Shown piece after piece: positions 17,479 through 27,155 of a stretch of DNA of 61,877 nucleotides. Origin of the DNA: an uncultured Bacilli bacterium (GTDB lineage Bacteria; Bacillota_I; Bacilli_A; RF39; UBA660); contig CAKPEJ010000005.1 in NCBI GenBank assembly GCA_934149325.1, forward strand, positions 1 to 61,877. Direction: 5' to 3'. Every line of letters begins with the position of its first letter. Position 1 is the first letter of the stretch. The notes beneath the pieces are model-generated. The model had not been told where the DNA came from. It ran no database searches and saw only the letters and a program-made list of their open reading frames with translations. Made by a program: the position numbers and the translations under genes.

Positions 17479-18318
17479 ATGAAAAAAATTAAAACAAGGG
17501 CAAAGAAATTTTATAATAAGCTTATAAAAACAATGAAAAATCCAGTAATGCAAATATTACCTGGACAAATTGCATTTTTCTTCTTATTATCAATTTTTCC
17601 TATAATTTTAGTTTTAGGTATAATAGCACCTATTTTTTCTATTTCAATTGATACAATTGTAGATGCAATAGAGTTATCACTTCCTGCAAATACAAGTAAA
17701 TTAATAGTTCCTCTAGTACAAGGTAAAGGACTTGACTTTAATGTAATAATAATTATTGTATCTGCTATTTTTTTGATTTCAAGAGGTACAAAGTCTATAA
17801 TAATAGCAGCATCAACAATATATAAAACAGATGAACAAAATCCTATAAAAAATATGGTTAAGTCAATTATTATAACAATATTACTTGTTTTACTATTTAT
17901 TTTTATAGCTATTATTTCAGTCTTTGGTGGAAGAATTTTAAAATTGTTATCTTTTATAGATGTTATAAATTCAAATTTAATAATAATATATGATATATTA
18001 AGATGGCCAATGACATTCTTTGTAATATTCTTTTTTCTCAAAATTATTTATACACTTGCACCTAATAAAAAAATATCTAGTAAAGAGGTAAATTATGGTG
18101 CTATTATAACTACAATTTTATGGGTTATAGCAACAGCTATTTATTCATATTATATAACTCATTTTTCTTCATATAATATTTTTTATGGAAGTGCAGCAAA
18201 TATTGTTATATTAATGCTTTGGATTTATATCATATCATACATATTTGTATTTGGAATGGTAATAAATGCAACAAATGACAAAATAAAAATAATGGAAAAT
18301 GTAAACAAAAAAGAATAA
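17479..18318 (+). CDS. YihY/BrkB-family membrane protein
   Basis: 279 residues with about six membrane helices and the family start (MQILPGQIAFFFLLSIFPIILVLGIIAPIF) and end (LWIYIISYIFVFGMVINA). YihY proteins are conserved inner-membrane proteins often misannotated as ribonuclease BN; no firm function is known. Start ATG 17479 behind AGGTGA. It is the last gene before the extended -10 promoter of ltaS. Confidence 0.85.
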   Translation: MKKIKTRAKKFYNKLIKTMKNPVMQILPGQIAFFFLLSIFPIILVLGIIAPIFSISIDTIVDAIELSLPANTSKLIVPLVQGKGLDFNVIIIIVSAIFLISRGTKSIIIAASTIYKTDEQNPIKNMVKSIIITILLVLLFIFIAIISVFGGRILKLLSFIDVINSNLIIIYDILRWPMTFFVIFFFLKIIYTLAPNKKISSKEVNYGAIITTILWVIATAIYSYYITHFSSYNIFYGSAANIVILMLWIYIISYIFVFGMVINATNDKIKIMENVNKKE

Positions 18319-18342
18319 TAAATAGTATTTTGTATTAAAAAG

Positions 18343-18351
18343 TGATATAAT
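18343..18351 (+). promoter_or_regulatory. Extended -10 promoter of ltaS
   Basis: TGATATAAT: TG, one base, then TATAAT at 18346-18351. GGAGGT follows at 18366-18371. Confidence 0.55.
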
Positions 18352-18378
18352 TGGTAATGTTGTGTGGAGGTAATAAAG

Positions 18379-20424
18379 ATGGATAAAATAAAATCAACAA
18401 TTAATAGAATTGTAAAATTTTTTAAAGAATTTAATTATAAAGAGTATGCAAGTACAAACAAATTATTTATAATATTTATAGTAACATCATTATTAAATGG
18501 AATGTTTCTTAGATTTTTTACTGTACATAATTATTTTGCTATAAAACCAATATTAGCAGATTTAGCAATAATATTATTATTTGGATCTTTTGTTTATTTA
18601 TTTAAACCAAGAAAAAGATTTGGATATTTATTAATATTATCTGTTATATTTACAGCAGTATGTGTAGTAAATTCATTGTATTATACATATTACATGTCAT
18701 TTGCGTCATTTTCTTTAATAGCTGTATCTTTAACAGTTATAGATGTGGGTGACGCAGTTGTACAAAATGTACTTCAATTCAAAGATTTTATATTTTTATG
18801 GCAACCAATAGTATTAATAATAGCGCATCACTTCTTAAAAAAGGATGATTATTATAATTATGTTGCTAAAAAAGAAAATAAGAAAAAGAGATTTTTAGGA
18901 ACAATTATAACTGGAATATCAGTTTATGCATTGTTTTTTATGACAGTTACAGCTTTAGAATATAGTAGATTAAGTAAACAATGGAATAGAGAATTTTTAG
19001 TTACTAAATTTGGTGTATATACATATCAAATGAATGATTTATTTAAAAGTTTAGATGCAAAATTTAATACATTGTTTGGTTATGATAATGCTGCTAAAGA
19101 TTTTAGAGAGTATTATAATTCAAAAGAATCATCTAAAACAAATGAATATACAAATAAATTTAAAGATAAAAATGTAATTGTTATTCATGCAGAAAGTGTT
19201 CAAAAAATAGCAATGACATTAAAATTTAATGATCAAGAAGTAACACCAAATTTAAATAAACTTTCGAAAGAAGGAATGTTCTTTAGCAATTATTATTCAC
19301 AAGTTAGTAGTGGTACAAGCTCTGATGCAGAGTTTACATTTTCAACATCACTTTTACCTGTAACTAATGGTGCAGTTGCAGTTAGTTATTGGAACAGAGA
19401 ATATGAATCTATTCAACATTTATTAAAAGATAGTGGTTATAACACATTGAGTTTCCATGGTAATAATGGTAGTTTCTGGAATAGAGATAATTTTCATAAA
19501 ACTTTAGGATATAATACATTCTATAGTAAAAAATCATATAAAGTAACTGAAGAAAACTCAATAGGACTTGGAATATCAGATAAAGCATTCTTTAAACAAA
19601 CAACAGATTTACTTAAAACTGAACATGAAAAAAATGGTAAATTCTTTGCAACTATGATAATGCTTTCAAATCATACACCATTTTCTGATGTAGATAAGTA
19701 TGGTGAATTTGATGTTGATATAAAAGAAGACGTTAAGAAAACAAATGAAAATGGCGAAGAAGTAACTGAAACAGTATCTCATCCATATATGGAAGGAACA
19801 AAACTTGGAAATTACTTTAAATCAGTTCATTATGCAGATTCAGCTATTGGTGAATTATTAACTGAACTTGATGAGAAAGGTTTACTTGATAATACAATAC
19901 TTGTAATCTATGGTGATCATGATGCAAAACTTCCTAAAAAAGATTATGTTAAATTATATAACTATGATAAAGAAACTGATGGAATAAAAGATAAAGATGC
20001 AGAAGACTATATAGATGTAGATTATTATAAATATGAACTTGATAGATCTGTGCCATTTATTATATGGACTAAAGATGAAAAATTAGAAAAAAATATAACA
20101 ACAGCAATGGGAATGATTGATGCAATGCCAACACTTGCTAATATGCTTGGAGTAACACCAAAATATAATTTAGGTAATGATATAATGAATTTAGATGATA
20201 ATTTAGTTGTGTTCCCAAACGGAAACTGGCTTACAAATAATATTTATTATAATAGTAATAAAAATGAATATAAGGTTTTAAATACTGATGCTGTAATTAA
20301 TGAAACAGAAATAGAAAAAAATAATGAAATAGCGGCAAAAAAACTTGAAATATCTAATGACATAATATTGTATGATTTAATAAAAAATGAAAAGAATAAG
20401 TTAAAAAGGGTAAATGGTGAATAG
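18379..20424 (+). CDS. ltaS: Lipoteichoic acid synthase-type sulfatase (LtaS family)
   Basis: 681 residues: about five N-terminal membrane helices (residues 25-200) and an extracellular alkaline-phosphatase/sulfatase-fold domain (about 260-600). Visible active-site elements are the metal ligand in IHAES, the nucleophile Thr region SSGTSSDAEF, SFHGNNGSFWNRDNF, and the YGDHDAKLP metal pair. LtaS polymerises glycerol-phosphate from phosphatidylglycerol to make lipoteichoic acid. An insert with EDVKKTNENGEEVTETVSHPYMEG is family-typical in position. The start at ATG 18379 has GGAGGT. It is co-transcribed with a small membrane protein one base after its stop. A phosphoethanolamine-transferase relative is a less likely alternative. 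Confidence 0.88.
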   Translation: MDKIKSTINRIVKFFKEFNYKEYASTNKLFIIFIVTSLLNGMFLRFFTVHNYFAIKPILADLAIILLFGSFVYLFKPRKRFGYLLILSVIFTAVCVVNSLYYTYYMSFASFSLIAVSLTVIDVGDAVVQNVLQFKDFIFLWQPIVLIIAHHFLKKDDYYNYVAKKENKKKRFLGTIITGISVYALFFMTVTALEYSRLSKQWNREFLVTKFGVYTYQMNDLFKSLDAKFNTLFGYDNAAKDFREYYNSKESSKTNEYTNKFKDKNVIVIHAESVQKIAMTLKFNDQEVTPNLNKLSKEGMFFSNYYSQVSSGTSSDAEFTFSTSLLPVTNGAVAVSYWNREYESIQHLLKDSGYNTLSFHGNNGSFWNRDNFHKTLGYNTFYSKKSYKVTEENSIGLGISDKAFFKQTTDLLKTEHEKNGKFFATMIMLSNHTPFSDVDKYGEFDVDIKEDVKKTNENGEEVTETVSHPYMEGTKLGNYFKSVHYADSAIGELLTELDEKGLLDNTILVIYGDHDAKLPKKDYVKLYNYDKETDGIKDKDAEDYIDVDYYKYELDRSVPFIIWTKDEKLEKNITTAMGMIDAMPTLANMLGVTPKYNLGNDIMNLDDNLVVFPNGNWLTNNIYYNSNKNEYKVLNTDAVINETEIEKNNEIAAKKLEISNDIILYDLIKNEKNKLKRVNGE

Positions 20425-20425
20425 T

Positions 20426-21100
20426 ATGAAAAAAAATCGCACTGATGTAAAAGCTAAAAAGAAAAATAAAAAAAAGAAAGTAATAATTGTTTTAATATTA
20501 ATCATATTAATAGTAGTAGGTGTATTTGCTTATACTACGCTTAATAAAGGTAATGATAAAATAGAAGAAAAAGAAAAAGTAGTAGATTCAATTAAAGATT
20601 TTGATTATACAATAAGTGATACAGATACAAAACTTTTTAAAACAAAGTTTAATGAATTAAAGAAAGAATTAAAAAAATCTACAATAGATAATAAAAAATA
20701 TTCTAAGTTAGTCGCAGAATTATTTATTATTGATTTCTTTACACTTGATAATAAAATAACTAAAAATGATGTTGGTGGAGTTCAATTTGTGTATTCAAAC
20801 TATAAAACATCATTTGTAGATAAGGCTAGAGATCAATTTTATAAATATGTTAAAAATAATTTAAACGATAATAGAAATCAAAAATTACCAGTTGTAGAAA
20901 CAATTAAAGTTAATAGTATAGAAGAAATAAATGCAAGTGATGAATTAACTACAGATGAATTTAAAAATATTGATGAAGCATATAAGGTTAATTTAAGTTG
21001 GACTTATAAAGAAGACTTAGGTTATCAGACAGATGCAACTGTAATTGTAGTAAAAGATGCAAATAAATTTTCAGTAGCTAAATTAGTTGAAGAAGAATAA
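20426..21100 (+). CDS. Hypothetical single-pass membrane protein linked to ltaS
   Basis: 224 residues starting one base after the ltaS stop. A very basic N-terminus (KAKKKNKKKK) precedes a membrane helix (about 20-40). The extracellular part has a helical region (residues 55-125) and a small mixed domain with VNLSWTYKEDLGYQTDATVIVVKD. No family recognised. Position suggests a role in lipoteichoic-acid synthesis or LtaS control. The end of the gene forms the terminator hairpin. Confidence 0.6.
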   Translation: MKKNRTDVKAKKKNKKKKVIIVLILIILIVVGVFAYTTLNKGNDKIEEKEKVVDSIKDFDYTISDTDTKLFKTKFNELKKELKKSTIDNKKYSKLVAELFIIDFFTLDNKITKNDVGGVQFVYSNYKTSFVDKARDQFYKYVKNNLNDNRNQKLPVVETIKVNSIEEINASDELTTDEFKNIDEAYKVNLSWTYKEDLGYQTDATVIVVKDANKFSVAKLVEEE

Positions 21101-21123
21101 GTATAGCTAATATACTTATTTTT
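21096..21123 (+). terminator. Terminator enclosing the stop codon
   Basis: AATAAGTATA (21096-21105) / TATACTTATT (21111-21120), 5-base loop, then TTT. The TAA stop is in the 5' arm. Confidence 0.8.
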
Positions 21124-21158
21124 AACTTTACACTAATAAATAAAAAATCATATGTAAA

Positions 21159-21187
21159 TTGATATTAGTATTAATTTGAGTTATAAT
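21159..21187 (+). promoter_or_regulatory. Promoter of the LCP gene
   Basis: TTGATA (21159-21164), 17-base spacer, TATAAT (21182-21187); near-consensus. Confidence 0.8.
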
Positions 21188-21217
21188 TAATATGTTAAAA
21201 TATTCGGAGGAATTTAT

Positions 21218-23332
21218 ATGACAAGAGAAGAAAAAAATAATATTAAATTAGAAAAGGCAAAAAATAAAGAAAAATTTAAAAAAGTAAATTTAGTAACAGG
21301 TATTTTGCTTGGTATGTATTTAACTATATCTGGTTACTTAATTTATAATTTATATAGACTTACAGATATAGAAAATTTAATAAGATATTCTGTAATAGCA
21401 ATATCTATATTATTTGATATCTTTTTAGCAGTAAAATATTTAAAAATGAGAAGGAAGCCTTTAAAAAGAAAATATTTTGCATTTATATTTACTATATTAC
21501 TTTTAGGTGCAGCTCAATATTTTGTTAGTTATACAATAGATAAAGGATTAAGTGTTGTAGATAATATATCTGTTAAAAAAGTAAAAACATATAGTACAAG
21601 TTTAATAACTTTAAATACAAGTACTTTATCTAGTGTTTCAGATATAACAGGTGATACAAAAATTGGTAGAATATCTGATAAAAAGAATATAGAAGGTTAT
21701 GTTTTAACAAAAGAAATAATAAAAAAAGATAAGATAGATAAAAAACTAATAGAAGATTATGATGATACAATAACTATGCTTTATGATTTATATGAAGGAA
21801 AAATAGATGCGGCATTTGTTTCTAGTAGTTATGCTGATTTATATAGTGGAATGGAAAAGTTTGAAAACATCAGTACAGAAGTTACAGTTTTAGATAAATA
21901 TTCTAAAAAAATGAAAATAAGAAAAGAAACTGAAACAATCGCATCAACAAAATCAGTAACAGAACCATTTACTATTTTACTTATGGGTGTTGATTCAACT
22001 GCTGAAGATTTATCAAAAGCAAGTGGATTGGGTGATTCATTAATGCTTATTACGTTTAATCCAAATACATTAAATGCTACTATAATAAGTATACCTCGTG
22101 ATACTTTTGTTCCTATTTCTTGTTATGGAAATAGAAGAAGTAAAATTACACATGCAGCTAGTGGTGGAGATAAATGTATGATAAATACTATTCAAAATAC
22201 ATTTGATGTAAATATAGACTATTATGCAAAAATTAATTTTAGAGGTTTAATAAAATTAGTTGATGCATTAGGTGGAGTAGATGTAGATGTTCCATATGCA
22301 TTCTGTGAAACTGATGAAAATAGACTTCTTAAAAATACAGTTTATGTTGATAAAGGTATGCAACATTTAAATGGTGTACAAGCATTAGCGTTATCTAGAA
22401 ATAGAAAAACTTATCCAACATGTGGTGCTAAATGGAATAAAGGTGATAGAAATGACTTTGTAAGAGGTCAAAATCAACAATTAGTAATAAATGCTATTAT
22501 AAATAAAGCAAAAAGTATGACAAGTGTAAGTCAATTTTATAATTTGCTTGATGCAGTTGGAAATAGTATGACTACTAATATGGATAGAAAACAAATATTA
22601 TCATTTTACAATGTATTTAAAAATGTAATAATTAATAGTAAAGATCTAACAGATGACAATGATATTATAAATTTACAAAAAATGTATTTAAATGGTACTG
22701 GTGGTCTATATCAAGATGGTATCATGAATATGCCTTTATATGAATATATTCCATATCAAAAATCATTGAATGCTATAAAAAATGCTATGAAAGTTAATTT
22801 AGAATTAAAAGAAGAAAAACCAGCTACATCATTTAGTTTTTCTGCAGATGAAGAATATGAACAAGAGGTAATTGGTAAAAATGTTTCTGGTGGCGCAGAT
22901 ATTCCAAAAGCAGCAACACCAACAACAACTACTGAAGAAAATAAGTGTGGAGAAAATGAAGAATTAGGTGCAGATAAAACTACTTGTGTATGTAAATGGG
23001 GATATAAGAAAAATTCTAGTGGTGTATGTACAAAAGAAGAGGAAGAAAAAAAGACTGAAGATACAACTGCGAAATGTATTTATGCAACAGGAACACCAGG
23101 AAACTGTAAATGTTGGAGTGGATACAAGGAAACAAGTGATCCAAATAAATGTGAATTAGATTCAGAATCAGGTGGTACTCAAACTGGTGGTGGCTCTGAT
23201 AATACAGGAACTGGTAATGGTCAAACTGGTGGAAACTCTGATAATTCAGGAACAACAGGTGGACAAACTGGAGGAGACTCTAGTGATTCAGGAGATAAAA
23301 CTGGACCTTCTGAAGGAGAAGATGGAATTTAA
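21218..23332 (+). CDS. LytR-CpsA-Psr (LCP) protein with EGF-like and Gly-rich tail
   Basis: 704 residues. About three membrane helices (residues 25-110) are followed by a binding-protein-like region (about 125-225: KIGRISDKKNIEGYVL...GKIDAAFVSSSYADLY) and the LCP catalytic domain (about 249-500: ILLMGVDSTAED, ATIISIPRDTFVPI, GGVDVDVPYAFCE, LSRNRKTY, DRNDFVRGQNQQLV). LCP enzymes transfer teichoic acids or other glycopolymers from lipid carrier to peptidoglycan. The C-terminus has two four-Cys EGF-like modules (each with a CxC) and a Gly/Ser/Thr-rich repetitive end rich in QTGG. The GGAGG at 21206-21210 supports the start. It is monocistronic. Confidence 0.9.
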   Translation: MTREEKNNIKLEKAKNKEKFKKVNLVTGILLGMYLTISGYLIYNLYRLTDIENLIRYSVIAISILFDIFLAVKYLKMRRKPLKRKYFAFIFTILLLGAAQYFVSYTIDKGLSVVDNISVKKVKTYSTSLITLNTSTLSSVSDITGDTKIGRISDKKNIEGYVLTKEIIKKDKIDKKLIEDYDDTITMLYDLYEGKIDAAFVSSSYADLYSGMEKFENISTEVTVLDKYSKKMKIRKETETIASTKSVTEPFTILLMGVDSTAEDLSKASGLGDSLMLITFNPNTLNATIISIPRDTFVPISCYGNRRSKITHAASGGDKCMINTIQNTFDVNIDYYAKINFRGLIKLVDALGGVDVDVPYAFCETDENRLLKNTVYVDKGMQHLNGVQALALSRNRKTYPTCGAKWNKGDRNDFVRGQNQQLVINAIINKAKSMTSVSQFYNLLDAVGNSMTTNMDRKQILSFYNVFKNVIINSKDLTDDNDIINLQKMYLNGTGGLYQDGIMNMPLYEYIPYQKSLNAIKNAMKVNLELKEEKPATSFSFSADEEYEQEVIGKNVSGGADIPKAATPTTTTEENKCGENEELGADKTTCVCKWGYKKNSSGVCTKEEEEKKTEDTTAKCIYATGTPGNCKCWSGYKETSDPNKCELDSESGGTQTGGGSDNTGTGNGQTGGNSDNSGTTGGQTGGDSSDSGDKTGPSEGEDGI

Positions 23333-23357
23333 AAGAGATTAAAAAAATCTCTTTTTT
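23331..23357 (+). terminator. Terminator starting in the LCP stop codon
   Basis: AAAAGAGATT (23331-23340) / AATCTCTTTT (23346-23355) with a 5-base loop. Confidence 0.8.
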
Positions 23358-23436
23358 CTTACAATTTTTTTACAATCTTTTAAAAATAATATTTTAATAT
23401 AATCATATTTGTTATATAATTATAATAGGTGATAGT

Positions 23437-24855
23437 ATGAATAAGACAAAGATGATAGCAACAATTGGTCCATCTTCTAAAGATGAAAATGTTATAAGAA
23501 ATATTATAATGTCAGGTGCAGATGTCATTAGAATAAATATGAGTCATGCAAGTAGTGAATTTGCCAAAGATGTTATTTTAAAGACAAGAAAAATTTCAAG
23601 TGAATTAAATGTAGAAGTAGGTATAATGATAGATACTAGAGGACCTGAAATTAGAATTGGAACTTTAGAAAATGATAAAGTAAAACTTATAAAAGATAGA
23701 AAAATTAGAATAGTTAAGAATAATATTGTAGGTAATGAAAATATGCTTTCAGTGTCATTACCTGCAATAATAGAACATTGTAAAATTGGTGAAAAGATAT
23801 TAGTTAATGATGGAAATGTTGAATTAGAAGTAGAAGCAACAGATGGTGAAACGTTAATATGTAATATAAATAATGATGGCTTTATATGTAGTAATTGTAG
23901 TATTAATATACCTAATGCAAGTTTTAATATTAAATTTTTATCTAATTTTGACAAAGATACAATAAGATTTGCATCAATGATGCAAGTTGATTATTTAGCT
24001 TTATCACTTGTAAATTCTCATTTAGATGTACTTGATGTTAATGATTTATTAATAGAACTTAATGATAGTCATATACAACTTATTAGTAAAATAGAAAATA
24101 AAAATGCTATTGATGAAATTGATAATATAATTAAGATGAGTGATGGAATAATGATTTCAAGAGGTGATTTAGGTATAGAAGTTGAACTTGAAAAAATACC
24201 TAGTTTACAAAAGAAAATAGCAACTTTAACTAAAGAAAAAGAAAAAATATGTATTGTTGCAACTGAAATGCTTGCATCTATGCAGTATAATCCAAGACCA
24301 ACAAGAGCAGAAGTTAGTGATGTTGCGAATGCAGTACTTGATGGAACAGATGCTGTAATGCTTTCTTCTGAAACAGCAATTGGATCATATCCAGTAGAAA
24401 CAGTAAAAACTATGAACAAAATAATTGATGCTATAGAAAATGAAATTGATTATAACGATTTATTGCTTGAAATAAATAGAAATGAAAAAATAGAAATATC
24501 AAAAGCAATTTCATATTCTTGTGTTGATTGTGCAAATAGAGTTGAAGCAAAAGCTATAGTATGCTCAACAAGAACAGGAAATACAGCAAAGGATATTAGT
24601 AATTATAGACCAAGTTGTCCTGTAATTGCTATTTCACCAGATGAAAAAGTTGTCAGAGGTTTAACTATTAACTATGGTATATTTCCTATTAAAGTTCCTG
24701 TAGTAAATAATACAGATGAGATAATAGATTTATCAGTTGATGTAGCTAAAAAAATTATTAATTTAGAAGAAAAAGATAGAGTGGTAATCGCTGGAAGTTT
24801 TCCTTTAGAAGGTGTTAAATATACAAACTTTATGAAAGTTGAAGAAATAAAATAA
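23437..24855 (+). CDS. pyk: Pyruvate kinase
   Basis: 472 residues, converting phosphoenolpyruvate and ADP to pyruvate and ATP. Family motifs: TIGPSS at the start, RINMSH, IDTRGPEIRIG, the SKIEN catalytic lysine, ISRGDLGIE, and NPRPTRAEVSDVANAVLDGTDAVMLSSETA. The C-terminal domain (about 350-470) is complete, but there is no extra PEP-utiliser-like tail. The B domain is somewhat divergent (SINIPNASFNIKFLS where most have NLPGV). The start at ATG 23437 has AGGTGATAG. Two small genes follow closely. Confidence 0.92.
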   Translation: MNKTKMIATIGPSSKDENVIRNIIMSGADVIRINMSHASSEFAKDVILKTRKISSELNVEVGIMIDTRGPEIRIGTLENDKVKLIKDRKIRIVKNNIVGNENMLSVSLPAIIEHCKIGEKILVNDGNVELEVEATDGETLICNINNDGFICSNCSINIPNASFNIKFLSNFDKDTIRFASMMQVDYLALSLVNSHLDVLDVNDLLIELNDSHIQLISKIENKNAIDEIDNIIKMSDGIMISRGDLGIEVELEKIPSLQKKIATLTKEKEKICIVATEMLASMQYNPRPTRAEVSDVANAVLDGTDAVMLSSETAIGSYPVETVKTMNKIIDAIENEIDYNDLLLEINRNEKIEISKAISYSCVDCANRVEAKAIVCSTRTGNTAKDISNYRPSCPVIAISPDEKVVRGLTINYGIFPIKVPVVNNTDEIIDLSVDVAKKIINLEEKDRVVIAGSFPLEGVKYTNFMKVEEIK

Positions 24856-24867
24856 AGAGGGATTTTT

Positions 24868-25035
24868 ATGCAAATAACAAGAGAAAATTTAAGAAAAACA
24901 AAAGAAGAGATAGTAATGACTTATTTATCAGAAAAAGAAAAGAAAGATATAGATAAAATGGTAAAAGAAAAAGCTAAAATAATTGAGAAAAGCCTAACTA
25001 AAACAAAACCAGTAGAGGGTGTTTTTGATGAATAA
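24868..25035 (+). CDS. 55-residue hypothetical protein
   Basis: ATG at 24868 with an AAAGAGG ribosome binding site 12 bases after the pyk stop. The product is helical, lysine/glutamate-rich and starts MQITRENLRKTKEEIV. Its last eight bases overlap the start of the next gene (ATGAATAA), a classic translational coupling arrangement that supports it being real. No family recognised. Confidence 0.6.
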   Translation: MQITRENLRKTKEEIVMTYLSEKEKKDIDKMVKEKAKIIEKSLTKTKPVEGVFDE

Positions 25036-25612
25036 AGAAATTGAAACTGATATTTTACAAAACCAAAGAAACGAATTTATTGATAGTAAATTAAGAAATC
25101 TTGTAAAAGAAAATCCTAATTTAATAAAGGATAATAGTATTTTAGAAATAGAATTTAATCCGGATGGAAGTAAAAAGGATATTTATTCTTTAGCATCTGA
25201 AAAGGATATAAAAGCAACTCAAATAAAAAGTGATTTAAATGAAATAGAATTTAAATTAAGTCAAAATATTATTACAGAAGAAGAATATAATAGTGAAAAA
25301 GATAAAATAGAAAACAGATTGAATGAACAAAATTTAGTTTATAATGATTTGATTTTTCAAATAATTAATAATAATGATTTAGAAGATATAAAAAAATCTA
25401 TAAGCAAGTATAATCTAAATGAAATAGATTTAAAGAGATTAGCGGACGCAATTACATCTGTTACTGAAGAAAAGGTAGATGAATTTGTAAGTAATAATAA
25501 GAAATTTATGATTGATAAAGTTTCATATTGGAATTATAAGTATAATCAAATATCAAAAGCTATTAGTAAATCAAGAGAGGTTGAGAGTTTTATTTTAGAT
25601 TTAATAAAATAA
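25028..25612 (+). CDS. Hypothetical helical protein, third gene of the pyk unit
   Basis: 194 residues starting at ATG 25028, overlapping the preceding 55-residue gene. Residues 65-110 are strongly coiled-coil (DIKATQIKSDLNEIEFKLSQNIITEEEYNSEKDKIENRLNE). The C-terminal half has LKRLADAITSVTEEKVDEFV and WNYKYNQISKAISKSREVESF. Acidic and soluble, no Cys. Function unknown. Confidence 0.6.
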   Translation: MNKEIETDILQNQRNEFIDSKLRNLVKENPNLIKDNSILEIEFNPDGSKKDIYSLASEKDIKATQIKSDLNEIEFKLSQNIITEEEYNSEKDKIENRLNEQNLVYNDLIFQIINNNDLEDIKKSISKYNLNEIDLKRLADAITSVTEEKVDEFVSNNKKFMIDKVSYWNYKYNQISKAISKSREVESFILDLIK

Positions 25613-25668
25613 AACTTTTTATTTTGTAAAAATTATGTTATTATATTATTTACAAGGTGGGGTGTAGT

Positions 25669-26226
25669 ATGGAAAATATGAAAGAAAAAATCTTGTTATC
25701 AATGGGCTTATCAAGTTTAGTGTTAAATAACTATAGTTTTATTAAAGAAAATATAGATAGAGTAAATGAAGCTAAATCAAAATTAAAATATAAAAAAGAT
25801 TTATGTATGGAAAGCAAAGAAGGACTAAGAGTTTTAAATAAAGAAGTATTTAAAAATGTTTTTTATTTAAATATTGCATCACTTTATATAGAATTGATTC
25901 CTGTATTTAATATGTTAAGTTCAATTTACTTATTTAATAGAGGTGAAGATTTATCATTAGATATAGGAGAAATTGCGGATTTCATAGTAGATGAAATCAA
26001 TAAAATAGAAGATGTAGAAAGATCTAATTATGGAAAACTGTATAAAGAACTTGTTTCAAATCTTGGTTTAGAACCTTTATTAGATATTGATGCTGAAGAG
26101 TTAAAATTATCATATAAAGAACTAAAAAAATTATGTAAGAGCCACAATGTTGAATTATCTTTTGTAGAAATAGAAAATCTAGAAGAAGATAATGAAAAAC
26201 AATTAAAATATAATAAGAAAGATTAA
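25669..26226 (+). CDS. Hypothetical soluble protein upstream of GDPD
   Basis: 185 residues from ATG 25669 behind AAGGTGGGG. Mostly helical, with a hydrophobic middle (NVFYLNIASLYIELIPVFNMLSSIYLF) that could touch or cross the membrane, and a very acidic/lysine tail. No motif recognised. It ends two bases before the GDPD start, so the two are co-expressed. Confidence 0.55.
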   Translation: MENMKEKILLSMGLSSLVLNNYSFIKENIDRVNEAKSKLKYKKDLCMESKEGLRVLNKEVFKNVFYLNIASLYIELIPVFNMLSSIYLFNRGEDLSLDIGEIADFIVDEINKIEDVERSNYGKLYKELVSNLGLEPLLDIDAEELKLSYKELKKLCKSHNVELSFVEIENLEEDNEKQLKYNKKD

Positions 26227-26228
26227 TT

Positions 26229-27155
26229 TTGAATTTAAAGATAAAAAAATTAATCTTTTTAAGTGGTTTTACAGGGGTAACAATTAGTTCAATATTTTCG
26301 TTTAGAAGAGTTTCTTTTGAAAAAAATATAGAAAATCATTCCTATGAAAGTGATTTAAATATAATTTCTCATAGAGGTTTTTCATCTATAGAAATCGAAA
26401 ATTCAGAAAAAGCAATAGAAAAAGGTTTTGAAAGTAAATGTTCAGATGGTGTAGAGGTAGATGTTAGGCTAACAAAAGATGATTATATAATTCTTTCACA
26501 CAATAAAGTTGTAAAAGGAATAGGCAATGTAGAAGAAAAAAATTTTGTTGATATAAAAAATAAAAAATATGCCATAGAAAAAGAATCAAAGTTAAAATGT
26601 TATTTTGATACATTGTTAGATATAGATGGTAAACTAGAATTTGATAGAAACAATTTACTTTCAAATAAAAAAGAAAAAATGATTTCTATAAATAGGGTAA
26701 TAGAAAATGATTACAATAAAACCCTTTTAATAGATATAAAATTTAATAATAATAGTGATAAGTTTATAAATAAGTTAAATAATATATTTAAAGATTATGA
26801 AGGTAATTTAGATATTGTATTTCAATCAACTGATTATGATAGTTTAACAAAAATGAAAGAATTATATCCTAATTATAAATATCAACTAATAATAAAAGAC
26901 GAAAAAGATTTAAAATATTTAGATAGTGATTTTAATATGTTTGGAATAAGAAAAAATTTAATTAATAAAGAAATTATAGAAAATGCATCAAATAAAGGAA
27001 AAAGTATATCTATTTGGACTATTAATTCGTATGATGATTATAATGAATTATATAAAAATATAGGTGAATATATACAAAATATAACAATAATAACTGATTA
27101 TCCAGATGAAATATGTTATTTATATGATAAATCAAAGAAGAAAAAGCTTAAGTAA
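26229..27155 (+). CDS. Glycerophosphodiester phosphodiesterase (GDPD)
   Basis: 308 residues with a TTG start and only a weak AAGAAAG ribosome binding site, suggesting low-level or coupled translation. An N-terminal hydrophobic segment (6-25) is followed by the GDPD barrel: SHRGFSSIEIENSEKAI (catalytic His and Glu/Asn), GVEVDVRLTKDDYIILSHN (metal-binding Glu/Asp and His), SIWTINSYDDY near the end. The enzyme hydrolyses glycerophosphodiesters to glycerol-3-phosphate and alcohol. If exported, lipoteichoic-acid or phospholipid head groups are plausible substrates. The insert between residues 100 and 155 is longer than usual. Confidence 0.88.
   Translation: MNLKIKKLIFLSGFTGVTISSIFSFRRVSFEKNIENHSYESDLNIISHRGFSSIEIENSEKAIEKGFESKCSDGVEVDVRLTKDDYIILSHNKVVKGIGNVEEKNFVDIKNKKYAIEKESKLKCYFDTLLDIDGKLEFDRNNLLSNKKEKMISINRVIENDYNKTLLIDIKFNNNSDKFINKLNNIFKDYEGNLDIVFQSTDYDSLTKMKELYPNYKYQLIIKDEKDLKYLDSDFNMFGIRKNLINKEIIENASNKGKSISIWTINSYDDYNELYKNIGEYIQNITIITDYPDEICYLYDKSKKKKLK

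Noticed and set aside
17511..18041. 176-residue minus-strand frame opposite the YihY gene
   Set aside because: Antisense to a clear membrane protein; no ribosome binding site; isoleucine-rich artefact.
23544..24419. Minus-strand frames opposite pyk
   Set aside because: Antisense to an intact pyruvate kinase; no promoter or ribosome binding site.
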